This document shows positions 31,271-40,778 of a stretch of DNA of 47,132 nucleotides, one piece after another. How positions within the stretch are numbered: position 1 is the stretch's first letter; the number at the start of each line of letters is the position of its first letter. Below the pieces are notes generated by a model. The model saw only the letters and a program-made list of their open reading frames with translations. It was not told where the DNA came from and did not search any database. The translations under genes were made by a program, and so were the position numbers. Source of the stretch: Fragilaria crotonensis (Eukaryota; Bacillariophyta; Fragilariophyceae; Fragilariales; Fragilariaceae). Where the stretch lies: NCBI GenBank assembly GCA_022925895.1, contig JAKSYS010000505.1:1-47132 (forward strand). Direction: 5' to 3'.

Positions 31271-33157
31271 TCACTTCTCTAGTATCCGAGTCACTTTCAG
31301 AATGTACAAACAACAGCTTTTGCATAAAAGGTCTTTTACCCCTTCTACTTCGTCAGACTCTACGAAAGAATTTGTTCCAAGCTCCGAATCCACATGTAAG
31401 AAGGCGCATCCCCGGTCACGTTGGCATGTGCTGAGATGATACGCCATACAATGTTGAGAATGATACTTCTTCCATTCTGCCAATTGATCATCCCGTGACA
31501 GTGTCTTCAGCTTGGCAACGACGGCTTTCGACGGTACCAAGGCACCGACACGCAAATAAAAGTCCAAATCTGTCTTCCCCTCCCGTTTGGCCTTGCGAAT
31601 CATGCGTTCTTCGAATCGCTTTCGCTTCCCCTCCTCGTGTTTCTTTTTCGCCAAGGCCTCCTTTTCTCGAATAGCCTTCTCCTTGTCATACTGAAAACTG
31701 CCAGGGTCGCGTTGATACGATTGGACTTGATTGACGATCCGTTGCACATCCTCCAGCGTCGGTGCAGCAACACAGTCGTCCATGAGCTGATATTTCGTCA
31801 ACTCATCACGGAGCATGCGACGAATGTGAAATACTACAGTCCGAATCGCAATGGGGTGCAGACGAACCAAATCCAAATACTCATTTGCCAAATTCACTTT
31901 TTGACTGGCACATGCCACCAGATCCGCCAAGGAGATTTGTGTGGAAGGGGCGAGTGATGGTGAAAGGACGTGATCGAATTCGCGCAACTGCGTCACAACC
32001 TTTTCTTTGCCGTCTAGCTTTTTCTCCTCTTCCTCCGTCAACGACTCTCCCCGAGTCCGTTTGGCTTCTATCAATTTGATGTTACGAAGTTTCTTTTCCA
32101 ATTTGCGCTTCTTTTTCAAGTCTGTACACGGCTCCTTCGATAACAATGACGAGTCGGCGTTTGACGCGCCGAAATTTGGAATTTCAATCATTTTGTCCAT
32201 GTCCGTCCCATATCGCGGCAGAAAAAGAGCAGGATTGTCTAGAATCCCTTCGGCGCTCATGACACCATTGGCCTTGGTAGATTCCAAGTTCTTTTGACAA
32301 TCTTCAAAGGTTTTAACATTTCCATTGGCAATCAATCGAACATGTGGCAGTCGTTCTCGAATTGCTGTAATCTGTTCCAATAGTGCTGGTCCATCCCGAG
32401 CCCCCGGTCCCTTCCGATCCCACGTGGCCCGGTAGCGCGCATGAATGGCAATCCATGACGCACCAGCGTCATGTAACTGTTGTACTAGTTGGATGGTTTC
32501 GTCGAGTGTATCCAACAATCGAATCTTGACGCAAATCGGCGTGTTCGGTACCGCTTGGACAGCGGCGGCAATCATGGCACATATCAACGGTCGATCCTCT
32601 GGTCCCAACAAATAGGATCCGAAATGACCCATATGTGCTGTTCGTTGTGGACATCCCAAATTCAAATCAATGGCATCGCAATATGGCGCGGCCGCCATGG
32701 CAGCCTTGGAAAAGTCCTCGGGAGTATTGGCGCTGAAATGACAAACGAGCGGTCGATCTTGATGAGTATTAATCGTACTGTTATTGTTCGAAGTAACAAG
32801 ACCCAATTCGGATCGCCGGTAAGTTTCATCGTTTGCAAAGCGCGCAGCATCCATCATGGGTGTATAGGCCAGAGTTGCACCATACTTTCGACACAGTAAC
32901 CGAAAGGCAAGTTCAGAGGCACCCACCATGGGAGCAAGAATGTATCTTAAATCAGGGAGATTCTTTGTTTGTGGTTGTTCGTTGGAGTGCAATGTCTTTT
33001 GTCGTTTGCCATGGCCATCATCGGCGTCGTTACTAGTACAATGTTCCTTGGATCGCGATCGTTTCTTCTCCTTCTTCGCCTCTCTCTTTAGTTTCTTCAA
33101 CGCTTTTCGTTGCTTGCGCTGTTCGGGACTTTCATTAGCGTCAGGATGTGATGCCAT
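31271..33157 (-). CDS. DUS1: tRNA-dihydrouridine synthase, DUS1 type
   Basis: 628 codons from ATG 33157, frame intact. A Lys/Arg-rich N-terminus (probable nuclear signal) precedes the FMN-binding TIM barrel (about residues 70-330): LAPMVGASE, then DLNLGCPQR with the catalytic Cys169, VKIRL, HARYR, IANGNV. LNLGCPQR and GHFGSYLL match DUS1 (which modifies D16/D17 of tRNA) rather than DUS3. The C-terminal third is charged and ends in a likely CCCH zinc finger (C-x7-C-x5-C-x3-H). In yeast, CCCH fingers sit N-terminally in DUS3, so this placement is notable. A Lys/Glu-rich insert after the barrel (about 340-390) is also long. Confidence 0.9.
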   Translation of the reverse strand: MASHPDANESPEQRKQRKALKKLKREAKKEKKRSRSKEHCTSNDADDGHGKRQKTLHSNEQPQTKNLPDLRYILAPMVGASELAFRLLCRKYGATLAYTPMMDAARFANDETYRRSELGLVTSNNNSTINTHQDRPLVCHFSANTPEDFSKAAMAAAPYCDAIDLNLGCPQRTAHMGHFGSYLLGPEDRPLICAMIAAAVQAVPNTPICVKIRLLDTLDETIQLVQQLHDAGASWIAIHARYRATWDRKGPGARDGPALLEQITAIRERLPHVRLIANGNVKTFEDCQKNLESTKANGVMSAEGILDNPALFLPRYGTDMDKMIEIPNFGASNADSSLLSKEPCTDLKKKRKLEKKLRNIKLIEAKRTRGESLTEEEEKKLDGKEKVVTQLREFDHVLSPSLAPSTQISLADLVACASQKVNLANEYLDLVRLHPIAIRTVVFHIRRMLRDELTKYQLMDDCVAAPTLEDVQRIVNQVQSYQRDPGSFQYDKEKAIREKEALAKKKHEEGKRKRFEERMIRKAKREGKTDLDFYLRVGALVPSKAVVAKLKTLSRDDQLAEWKKYHSQHCMAYHLSTCQRDRGCAFLHVDSELGTNSFVESDEVEGVKDLLCKSCCLYILKVTRILEK

Positions 33158-33780
33158 GCTGTGTGCGTGTTCTTATGCGGCGAAAGATGGGGGTGTAGTG
33201 TGTGGAGTGCTCTTGGTCGAAAACGGTGACATGTGCCTTGGGCATCTGTCTCACCGTCAAGAAATGATCGAACTTCTGCAATCGGTTGGTTCTGCCTTCT
33301 CCATCCCATCGACTCCCGCGAACTCGGGCGCCGAGAATCCCTGTCAAGATGTACAATGTACATGTACTCGTACCGGCATATTGAGTACACCGTCGGGGTA
33401 CGATGTACTCTACTGTATGACTGTTGTTGAATTCTACAGTATGATGAGTCCAGCGGTACAGTACTCTTGTACTGAGTAGAGTATGCAAAGTTACGTATCC
33501 CAGTGTACTGGAGTACAAGTACTTGTAGCCATTTGTACGCCTATGCAGAGGTGATACGGTAGCATAGTGTACTCGGTACTGTTCTGAACACGATTTTTCC
33601 GACTGAAGGTTTGACGATCTGTTTTTGTGTGTGTGTGACACGAAACACGATGTGACACCCTTGCTTATACTTGAATCAAGTCTGTAGTCGCAACTCGTTA
33701 CAGGCATCAGCGTTCCTTTCACACGCACCCAGAACTGCGTACAGGACCAGTACACAGACTACTGAGATGATAATCATCAT
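33158..33780. other. Intergenic with GTAC-rich palindromes
   Basis: The upstream region of DUS1. Between 33345 and 33580 there are many GTAC-centred palindromes (TGTACATGTACT, AGTACAAGTACTTGT). No gene is supported on either strand. Confidence 0.5.
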
Positions 33781-33822
33781 GAAACTCTGTATGCTTTCTT
33801 TGTTGCTTTCAGTAGGCGATCC

Positions 33823-34788
33823 AGCTCAAAAGCACTGGAAATTGCCGTCATTGGTGCCACTCAGACGACTGATGAAGCAGTCCAACAACTGCATGCTCGC
33901 GGCATCGAGTGTAACATTTTAGTTCGCAAGACCTTGCCTTCTGCGGAGGAACTTCCGAAATCGACAAAAGAGTCTGCAACAACTACTCTCACGAAAAGCC
34001 AAGTAGTGGCACATCTCTCGTTGAAGGGAGTTCACATTGTGGAGGGCGATGTGACCGACCTTGAATCCCTCCACACTCTGTTGGATGGCTGTACGGCTTG
34101 TTTGGCACTCTTTGGGGCAATTCGAAGGAGTCGACTCAGCGACTTGTGGAATCCCACCATTGGTGATACCGATCCGACACATGCCAAGGCTGTCAACTAT
34201 CAAGGTGTCGCCAACATAATACAAGCAGCCAAGGCGAGCAAGACATGCAAACGAATTGTCCGGATTACTGGCAAGGGAGAAACACCAACAAGTTTCTTTT
34301 CCATCCTCATCAATATGTTGGGGAGCATGGCCAAGGCCTGGAATTATGAAGGAGAACGATTGCTACGAGATCAACAAGACGTTGACTATACCATCATTCG
34401 ACCAGGCATCATGTCGGAGAAGGGACCTGAGGGAAGTTATAGCTTGACCTTGGCCGATGACGGAGGTGACTTGCCTGTTTCCAAAATTAGCTACGCTGAT
34501 ATTGCCACTCTCTCGATTGAATGCCTCGCCTATCCCAATGCCGCCCGGAGCACATTGACGGCCATGACCAAGGCGATCACGACAACAACAACAGAGGACA
34601 CCTTAACAACAACGCCTACTGCTGATTCGTATGCGCCCTTGTTGCAAATGGTCCAACCAGACCGTCGAATTTTTCCCACCAACATGCTGGAACAACATTA
34701 TGCGGCAGTCCGCAACACTCTGTACGGATTGGGGGTTGCGGTGTTGGTACTATTGTCTGCTGTTGGCCGAACGATTCTAGGATTATAG
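33823..34788 (+). CDS. NmrA-like / atypical SDR NAD(P)-binding protein
   Basis: Coding sequence in the frame of 34788 extends back to about 33815, giving KALEIAVIGATQ, a Rossmann-fold dinucleotide loop, then a pattern typical of NmrA-like proteins: EGDVTDLESL, the NYQGV...NIIQAA segment, VRITGKGE and YTIIRPGIM. A hydrophobic tail (YGLGVAVLVLLSAVG) could anchor it in a membrane. The start is unclear: an ATG-led signal-like stretch (MKLCMLSLLLS, 33780) is one frame off, with an acceptor-like CTTTCAG between, so an upstream exon or one-base error is likely. The substrate is unknown; related proteins act in plastids, some with sugar nucleotides or chlorophyll. Confidence 0.7.
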   Translation, partial: SSKALEIAVIGATQTTDEAVQQLHARGIECNILVRKTLPSAEELPKSTKESATTTLTKSQVVAHLSLKGVHIVEGDVTDLESLHTLLDGCTACLALFGAIRRSRLSDLWNPTIGDTDPTHAKAVNYQGVANIIQAAKASKTCKRIVRITGKGETPTSFFSILINMLGSMAKAWNYEGERLLRDQQDVDYTIIRPGIMSEKGPEGSYSLTLADDGGDLPVSKISYADIATLSIECLAYPNAARSTLTAMTKAITTTTTEDTLTTTPTADSYAPLLQMVQPDRRIFPTNMLEQHYAAVRNTLYGLGVAVLVLLSAVGRTILGL

Positions 34789-35071
34789 TAACATTGGGAT
34801 TGTCTGGAGGATGGTGTTTGTTTTATATTATGTAATCATGATGTAGTTACAGGTTACCACCTATTCGGTTTCAACATGAGTAGGCGCTGTGCGTGTTTGG
34901 TTCGTGACTAAGAGGCGGTACAATGAAAGCTAAGGTATATACTGAGTACTCGAGTACGATCACGATGTCATAAATCGATGATCAATGGTCACGAATGGTA
35001 TGACAGTTATCGAGCAGAAGGCGCTTGGGGAGTGAAATACAGAGATGTGTGAAGACAGGCGAAGCATATTT
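34789..35071. other. Intergenic, convergent 3' ends
   Basis: The region between the stops of the NmrA-like gene (plus) and SQD2 (minus); it should contain both polyadenylation sites. Nothing else is seen. Confidence 0.5.
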
Positions 35072-36726
35072 TTATGCTTCCGCAGGCTTCGCCTTGTGCT
35101 CACCAAACACAAACTTCCCCACAGCCTTTTTAAATTGTTTGTATCTCATGCGCAACAACCGAAACAGGAACACCGTCCGTGGTTTGCCGTACCCTTCAAA
35201 AGCCCTTGATCTAAAATTTCTCATTGCCTTGGTATATTGCACATTCCTCAAAACCGACGTGGCCGCCTCCCATCCCCATCGTTCAGCTTCCGTACGCGCT
35301 GCCTTGCCGAGCGCCTCGCGGAAGGGCTTGTCTTGTTGCAATTTGGACAAGCGCGAAACAAAGGCGTCGGTATCCCCGGGTGGACATAGGTAGGATGTTT
35401 TGCCGTTATCAATCAAATCGGGAATACCGCCGGCAGCAGCGCCCACAACGGGAACGCCGCTGGCCATGCTTTCCAAAACGACAAAGCCTAATGTTTCACT
35501 GTCCGAGGGCATGACAAAGGCGTCGGCGCTGGCAAAGGCAGCACTCAAATCGTCGCCGCAATTGGCCAGTAAATACAGTCTTGGTACCCTTGAACCATTC
35601 TTTGAGTTCACCTTCCTGCGGACCCTTGCCAACGACGCAGAATCAGGCATTTGGCATTTTCTCAACATAGCCTTAACGTCCTTGAGACGTTTCTCGGCTC
35701 CGAGTCGTCCGACGTAAACCATTAAAAAGTCATCGACGTTTCCATCACTCATGCGACTCCTCATTTCCATCGATTTAAACTTCGGATGGAATCGTTCTGT
35801 ATCAATTCCTTTTCGCCAAACTTCAACATTTTGAATTCCATTTTCAGTCAATTCTTGTTTCATTTGGGGACTGGTACAGAGCGTTAGGTCGGCGCGATTG
35901 TGCGCCAAGCGCAACAATTCCCAACAAATGGATTCAATGGCAGGAATGAAGGAAAGGTAATTCTTGCCGTACGACGGCAAGTGGGTGTGATAGGACATGA
36001 CGAGGGGAATTTTATTAATTCGGGCGTAGAGAATGGCTGCGAATAGCAAAAAGCCACTGCTCGTGTCAAGAGCGGGAAAGAGGGGATGAAGGAGAAGTGA
36101 GTGAAACGTGCGTGACTACGGCGAATTGAATTGAATTGAATTTTGACCTCCAACCGAATACTCGGAGGAATGCAAACTCCTAAAGCGGGTAAACAAGTCG
36201 ACAGTCGATAATCGATAGTGCAGGGTCAATAGAAAATAGTATACGTACGGAGAAGTGACATGAATCAAATCGGGTTTGCGTCGTTCGATGATTGCGGCTC
36301 CCTTGGCTTCAGGTAAATCAAAGGTGAGGGATATTTGATTGTAAAGGGGGAACGTGAAGCCCAATGTGTGCTCGATGGGAAAGCCCATGAAGCTTTTCGG
36401 CAAATCGTGGGCAGGTGTCTTGGAATCGACAGTCAAGACGTCCACATTGTCTCCAGCTTTCTTTAAAATTTCAGCATTTCTTGGAATCGATTGGCGTAAC
36501 CAGAAACGTGTGTAAAGGGAGTGGGTTCGACCATGAGACATATATTTCGAGGAGGTTTGCTCCTGAGAGGAGGAGCATCGGCTTCGCCTTTTCCTTTGGC
36601 GAAGCGCAATGACGAAGCGCTACCGCTAATCGCAGCAGACATCATCAGAGGCGTCGACGACGACGGAGCGGTAAAGGCTTCGACAGAGAACAGCAAAGTG
36701 AACAGGGCAACGACACTCCAATTCAT
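35072..36726 (-). CDS. SQD2: Sulfoquinovosyltransferase (sulfolipid synthase), plastid
   Basis: GT4-family enzyme that transfers sulfoquinovose from UDP-sulfoquinovose to diacylglycerol, making sulfolipid of plastid membranes. The N-terminus (ATG 36726) is a signal peptide ending EAFTAP, the heterokont plastid-import motif. Exon 1 (to 36249) carries FTHVSGYANR and DLIHVTSP. After a 192-bp intron (36057-36248) follow VMSYHTHLPSYG, HNRADLTLC, KGIDTERFHP, VYVGRLGAEKRL, and the donor site MPSDSETLGFVVLESMASGVPVV. Frame changes near 36480, and a shifted window at 35565-35642 whose other frame reads GKGPQEGEL, indicate indels. Family identity is strong. Confidence 0.9.
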
Positions 36727-37755
36727 GGTTGATGTTGGCGTTAAATGCCTTTAAAGGTTCGATGATTCGATGGTTCTCGGCCAAAGACTCGAGTTTACTA
36801 GTCGTAACTCAATGAGCAGCAATGCGATTTGAACTTAGAATCTCGCCTTCAACTTCGATCCTCACCGAAGATGTAAAAAAAATGCGGTGCAAGGCGATGG
36901 TCCATACTTGACCTGCCGGTGCGCCATAGATAAGAAACCCTCGTTGAGGCGATGACGCGCGGGTTTGTGGATAATCAAGGGCAATAAAAACAGGACATGA
37001 GCTCTAGTCCGTAGACTCGATTATGCGTCACATATGTGTCACCACTCACCACCGAAGGATGTCAGGTTGCCAAGTGGAACTGAGAAGATTCCATGTGTGG
37101 TGAAGATGTGAAAGGAAGATTCGAAGGAACCGTGGTCCATCGCTCCGTATACCTGGTACTACCGGTAGTACCAGGTACCAGATACTGTACTGGTACTCGT
37201 ACCTATGCATTATGCATACTCGTATTTCGTGCTCGATGCAGGTGCCAGGTACCAGTACAACTGGAGTACTTGTACTCCAGTACTAGCACGTTTATAGTTT
37301 ATACTCCAGTACTGGTACTGTAATGTCTATTTCATCCGCTCACATCCCCATGTCTGCACTGCTACCCCGCCAGTGTAATGCGAACCCTGCACCCAGGATC
37401 CAGGATGACTGGATCATACAGTACCTGGTACCTGGTACCTGGTACATGGTACCTGGTACCTGGTACCTGGTACCTGGTACCTGGTACCTGGTACCTGGTA
37501 CTGTACCTGGTCCACAACACTGGTACAGGGAAGCTAAAGGGTACATAAACCATAAACCATCCAACGTCCATCGTATCAGGACGAGCACTCCAGTACTATA
37601 GTACCTCATTGTCGTCATGCAGATGAGGGCTGTGAATAGCTCACATCATCATCATAACTACATATCACCCACGGCTATAGTCAGAGCATTCCAATACATA
37701 ACATAGTTCCATCACCAAGCTCCTAGAACAGTTAGAACTAAGGGTTTGATATCTC
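36727..37755. other. Intergenic with minisatellite
   Basis: About 1 kb between the SQD2 start and the PPOX end. No gene is seen. Open frames at 37340-37618 come from the GGTACCT tandem and are artefacts of its period. GTAC-centred palindromes fill 37140-37320. Confidence 0.55.
37420..37507 (+). repeat. 7-bp minisatellite (GGTACCT)
   Basis: About 12 copies of GGTACCT, each containing the palindrome GGTACC, with one A-for-C variant (GGTACAT). This is the largest of the window's 7-bp tandems. Its self-complementarity allows hairpins on either strand. Confidence 0.9.
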
Positions 37756-39470
37756 TCACCGACTCATTTCCGCAGCAGCCTCGGGAGATGTCACGGACGA
37801 TGCCCCTCCGGTCAGATCCAGATATTGTTTGACAATCTTGGCTTGGTCATACCCAAACGTGACGCAATCCGGAAATGCAACCCCGGAACGGTAATTCCCA
37901 CACACCCAAAGTCCAGCAAGTTTCGCTTCTGCTGCTTCCAATTCAGAAATCAACTCCAAATGGCCCAATTCGTATTGTGGAATCGCCGTGGGCCAAAGTT
38001 TCAAACCCAACACCTTGGGTGCCAGCGCATCTGGTTTCAACAGCACATCGCGACATCCCTTGTCAACTTGGGCAATAATCTCATCGTGACTTAGTTTCGA
38101 AAGTTCCACATCGCGAGATCCACCAATGTAATTCAACAACAGATTGTAGTCGGATGGACACCGGCCAGGAAAAGCGAGGAACTCCACAGGGTACCAAGTG
38201 TGCGGACACCTTCCGATCGAGGATTGAGACTGCAAAGCCGGGAGGTTTTGGAGATTGCCAAAACCATTGGCGAGTTCAACGTCCTTGAAGGAAGATTTAG
38301 GATACGCTACCGTGACGGCTGCGACGGGAGGTGGTAAATGCCGATGCGGTTGATTTCCGAACGAACTTTTTCGAAAATGGGCTTGGATTCTGGCATGACG
38401 GGGGCAAGCACGTCGGAGAGAATGGGCGGGAACGGTCGAAACAAGTGCCTTGGCTTGGACAGTTTGAATTCCAGAAGGAGTTTCAAACGTGGCTTCGTAG
38501 CCATCACCCGATTTGACGATGCTGGTGACCTTCCATTCCAAATTGACCTTCTCCTTAAGTTCTGCCGCAATTGCATTCGGAAGAGTCGAAAGGCCTTCTC
38601 GGAACGATCCAGGATTACCATATTCAAATTCCACCCACGCTTCATCTGGTGGATCGGCCTTGCGTTCCTTGGTCAGTTCCACTTGTCGCTTGAGTCCACC
38701 ATAAAAGATAGCACCAAATTTGTTCCAATCTAACGAGTATGAAATCTCTTCGATCCTCGCAATTTTGGGAAGTGCTGCTTTCATGGAGAGTGTTTCAGGA
38801 TTCCCAGCGTAGACTCCGGACACGAAAGGGTCAATGCACCGCAGGAAGACTTCCTCGCCGAGAATGCGGGTGACCCATTCTCGTATAGTTTCCTCCTTGG
38901 GGGGAGGAGGTGCGTGTCCGAGAAAGGCACCAATTCCGGCCCGAATGCGACCGGGCCAGGAGAGCAATTCACCGGCCAATGCAAATTTCAAAACTCCATT
39001 CGGACCAAAGACTAATTCCAACTGACCCTGTGCGCCCTTACCGCCTTGTCCCTTTGGGAGAGGATGGAGTTTGCCGTTGTGATTGACCCACGGAGGCAGC
39101 GATTCGTCGGCAAATACAAGTTGATCGTCGATTCCGAGTTCATGTGCGATGCGTACGATACTTGGTTGTGTCGCAAATGAGTTTGGACCTTCTTCCCAAA
39201 TGAATCCGTCGGGTGTTTTGTGAGATTTGACATTGCCTCCGAGGTAATCCCTGGCTTCCGCAAGGATAACGTCGACACCGGCCCGATGAAGATTGTGAGC
39301 AAGTGTCGAACCCGATATACCGCCGCCGATGACGAGGCATTCGACTTGTTTGTCCGCTGCCAAGGATGTGGTCGAACTTGGCGACGATACCAAGTCAATC
39401 GGACTGAGGCGAACGCAGCACCTGAAGGAAGAGCGAGGAGCAGCACGAGCGAGGATTGAATGAAATGCAT
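37756..39470 (-). CDS. PPOX: Protoporphyrinogen oxidase, plastid
   Basis: FAD enzyme oxidising protoporphyrinogen IX to protoporphyrin IX, the last common step of haem and chlorophyll synthesis. From ATG 39470 a signal peptide ends in GAAFAS, a heterokont plastid-import motif; the frame shifts by one base near 39410 into the mature enzyme. The FAD site is VIGGGISGS; DGFIWEEGPNSF, IREWVTRILGEEVF, DPFVSGVYAGNP and YPPVAAVTVAYP-like blocks are typical of the plant-type enzyme. Two windows are in the wrong frame here (about 38335-38425 and 38168-38228), while the alternative frame gives the expected sequence (RSEGVRTLGTLWSSSLF), so compensating indels are evident. Confidence 0.92.
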
Positions 39471-40778
39471 TGCAGTGATCTACCGTCTATTGAGCGTCTC
39501 GTTTGCCTCCTACCAAGGGGATGCTAAATGCAGAGTGCACAGGGAAGAGAGACTTCACAAGGTGCATTCACACACATTTTAGCCCACACATCGAGGAAGG
39601 ACAAATCTTCGTCACCCTCGGAGCTTGCGGGCTGAGGACGCGTAATCTGGATTCCACCTGGAGTTCAACAATCGGAATCCGTATCATCTGACATGCTGGT
39701 TTTCCAAGGAACACCGTTAGAATTCAGATGGGCACAAAACGAAAATCCAAACGATATGCAGACAAAATTACGAAAATGTCGAGCCGTTATCGGCTTCGAT
39801 TTATCTTGCATATAGTGTCCCATAGAGAGTCGCATCTTCATGTTCTTCGGACACCTGCACAGCCTGCACCTTCTCATCTTCATCGGTGCAGGTATGCATA
39901 TGACATACTGTCGTACAGGTGTCATGTACATACTAGTAGTCGAGGAGTCGATTTCGTCGTTGGAATTAGTACTAGTGCAGCGCAACTCTACAAAGGCGAG
40001 GTCGGTGGGAGTGGGGTTTTGGGGCTTGTTGAACTTTTTTGAAAAAGCCGAGTTCATCGTTCGCAGCTTGCAGAGTGCAGTACCGGTACAAGTACGCCGT
40101 TCTTCCCCATGATTGCAACCTGCCACCATCCTTTGTGATCGATCCTGTCGTGGAAGCTATCGTTGTCACTTGCCACCCGTTGTTACATATCGCATCTCAT
40201 CAAAATGCATCCGACGGACTCATATCGTAGATCAGAGGTTTATTCTCCCTTGTTGGTCTTGTTTTCATCGTCAATACAAACGAACAGGTGAGCATTGGCT
40301 TTTCCCTGACTGTGCTTAGACTGTGAGAAGCATTATTATGCATAATTGAATCAACCCACACAAAGGTTGGAAATCTCGTATGCTCATTGAATACCTGAAG
40401 CCTACCGGAGTATCGTCAAATTGTGCCGACTCCTAGTAGGTCTACAGTATTTTCGTTTCCAAATCGGAACGCTTTCTCATTCGTTGGAAGAGGACCAACC
40501 CTGACATGAGTCCTGGTTCCTCGTTGGTGACACATTTTCGCTGACACCCAAGTTCGCACGCCCATCGTTTCATCCGTGGGACCCGATTTTGGCACTTCCA
40601 TTTCCAACGTCATTGCGGATAGACGATAGACATCTACGAGTCAGCAGGTCTTATACGTGTATATATGCAGTCACAAGGCTCTCGTTTGGTTTTTTGTCGC
40701 GTTCCCCACCTCGTTTTCGTCCATGAACGCAAATCTCCCCTCCAAAGCACACAATACCTTACCGATTATACATCAAAC
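39471..40778. promoter_or_regulatory. Shared upstream region of PPOX and GPI
   Basis: 1.3 kb between two divergent plastid-enzyme genes. No supportable gene. A TATATATG element at about 40655, roughly 115 bp before the GPI start, could be its TATA box. GTACC/GTACT palindromes lie at 39890-40095. Confidence 0.4.

Noticed and set aside
36795-36880. Possible tRNA gene on the minus strand (a TTCAAATC-like T loop)
   Set aside because: The T stem does not pair and no acceptor or anticodon arm could be drawn.
37420-37507. CRISPR-like array
   Set aside because: Units are contiguous 7-mers without spacers, and the genome is eukaryotic.
37323-37618. Open frames on both strands over the GGTACCT minisatellite
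   Set aside because: A 7-bp repeat without stops keeps all frames open; the translated repeat is an artefact.
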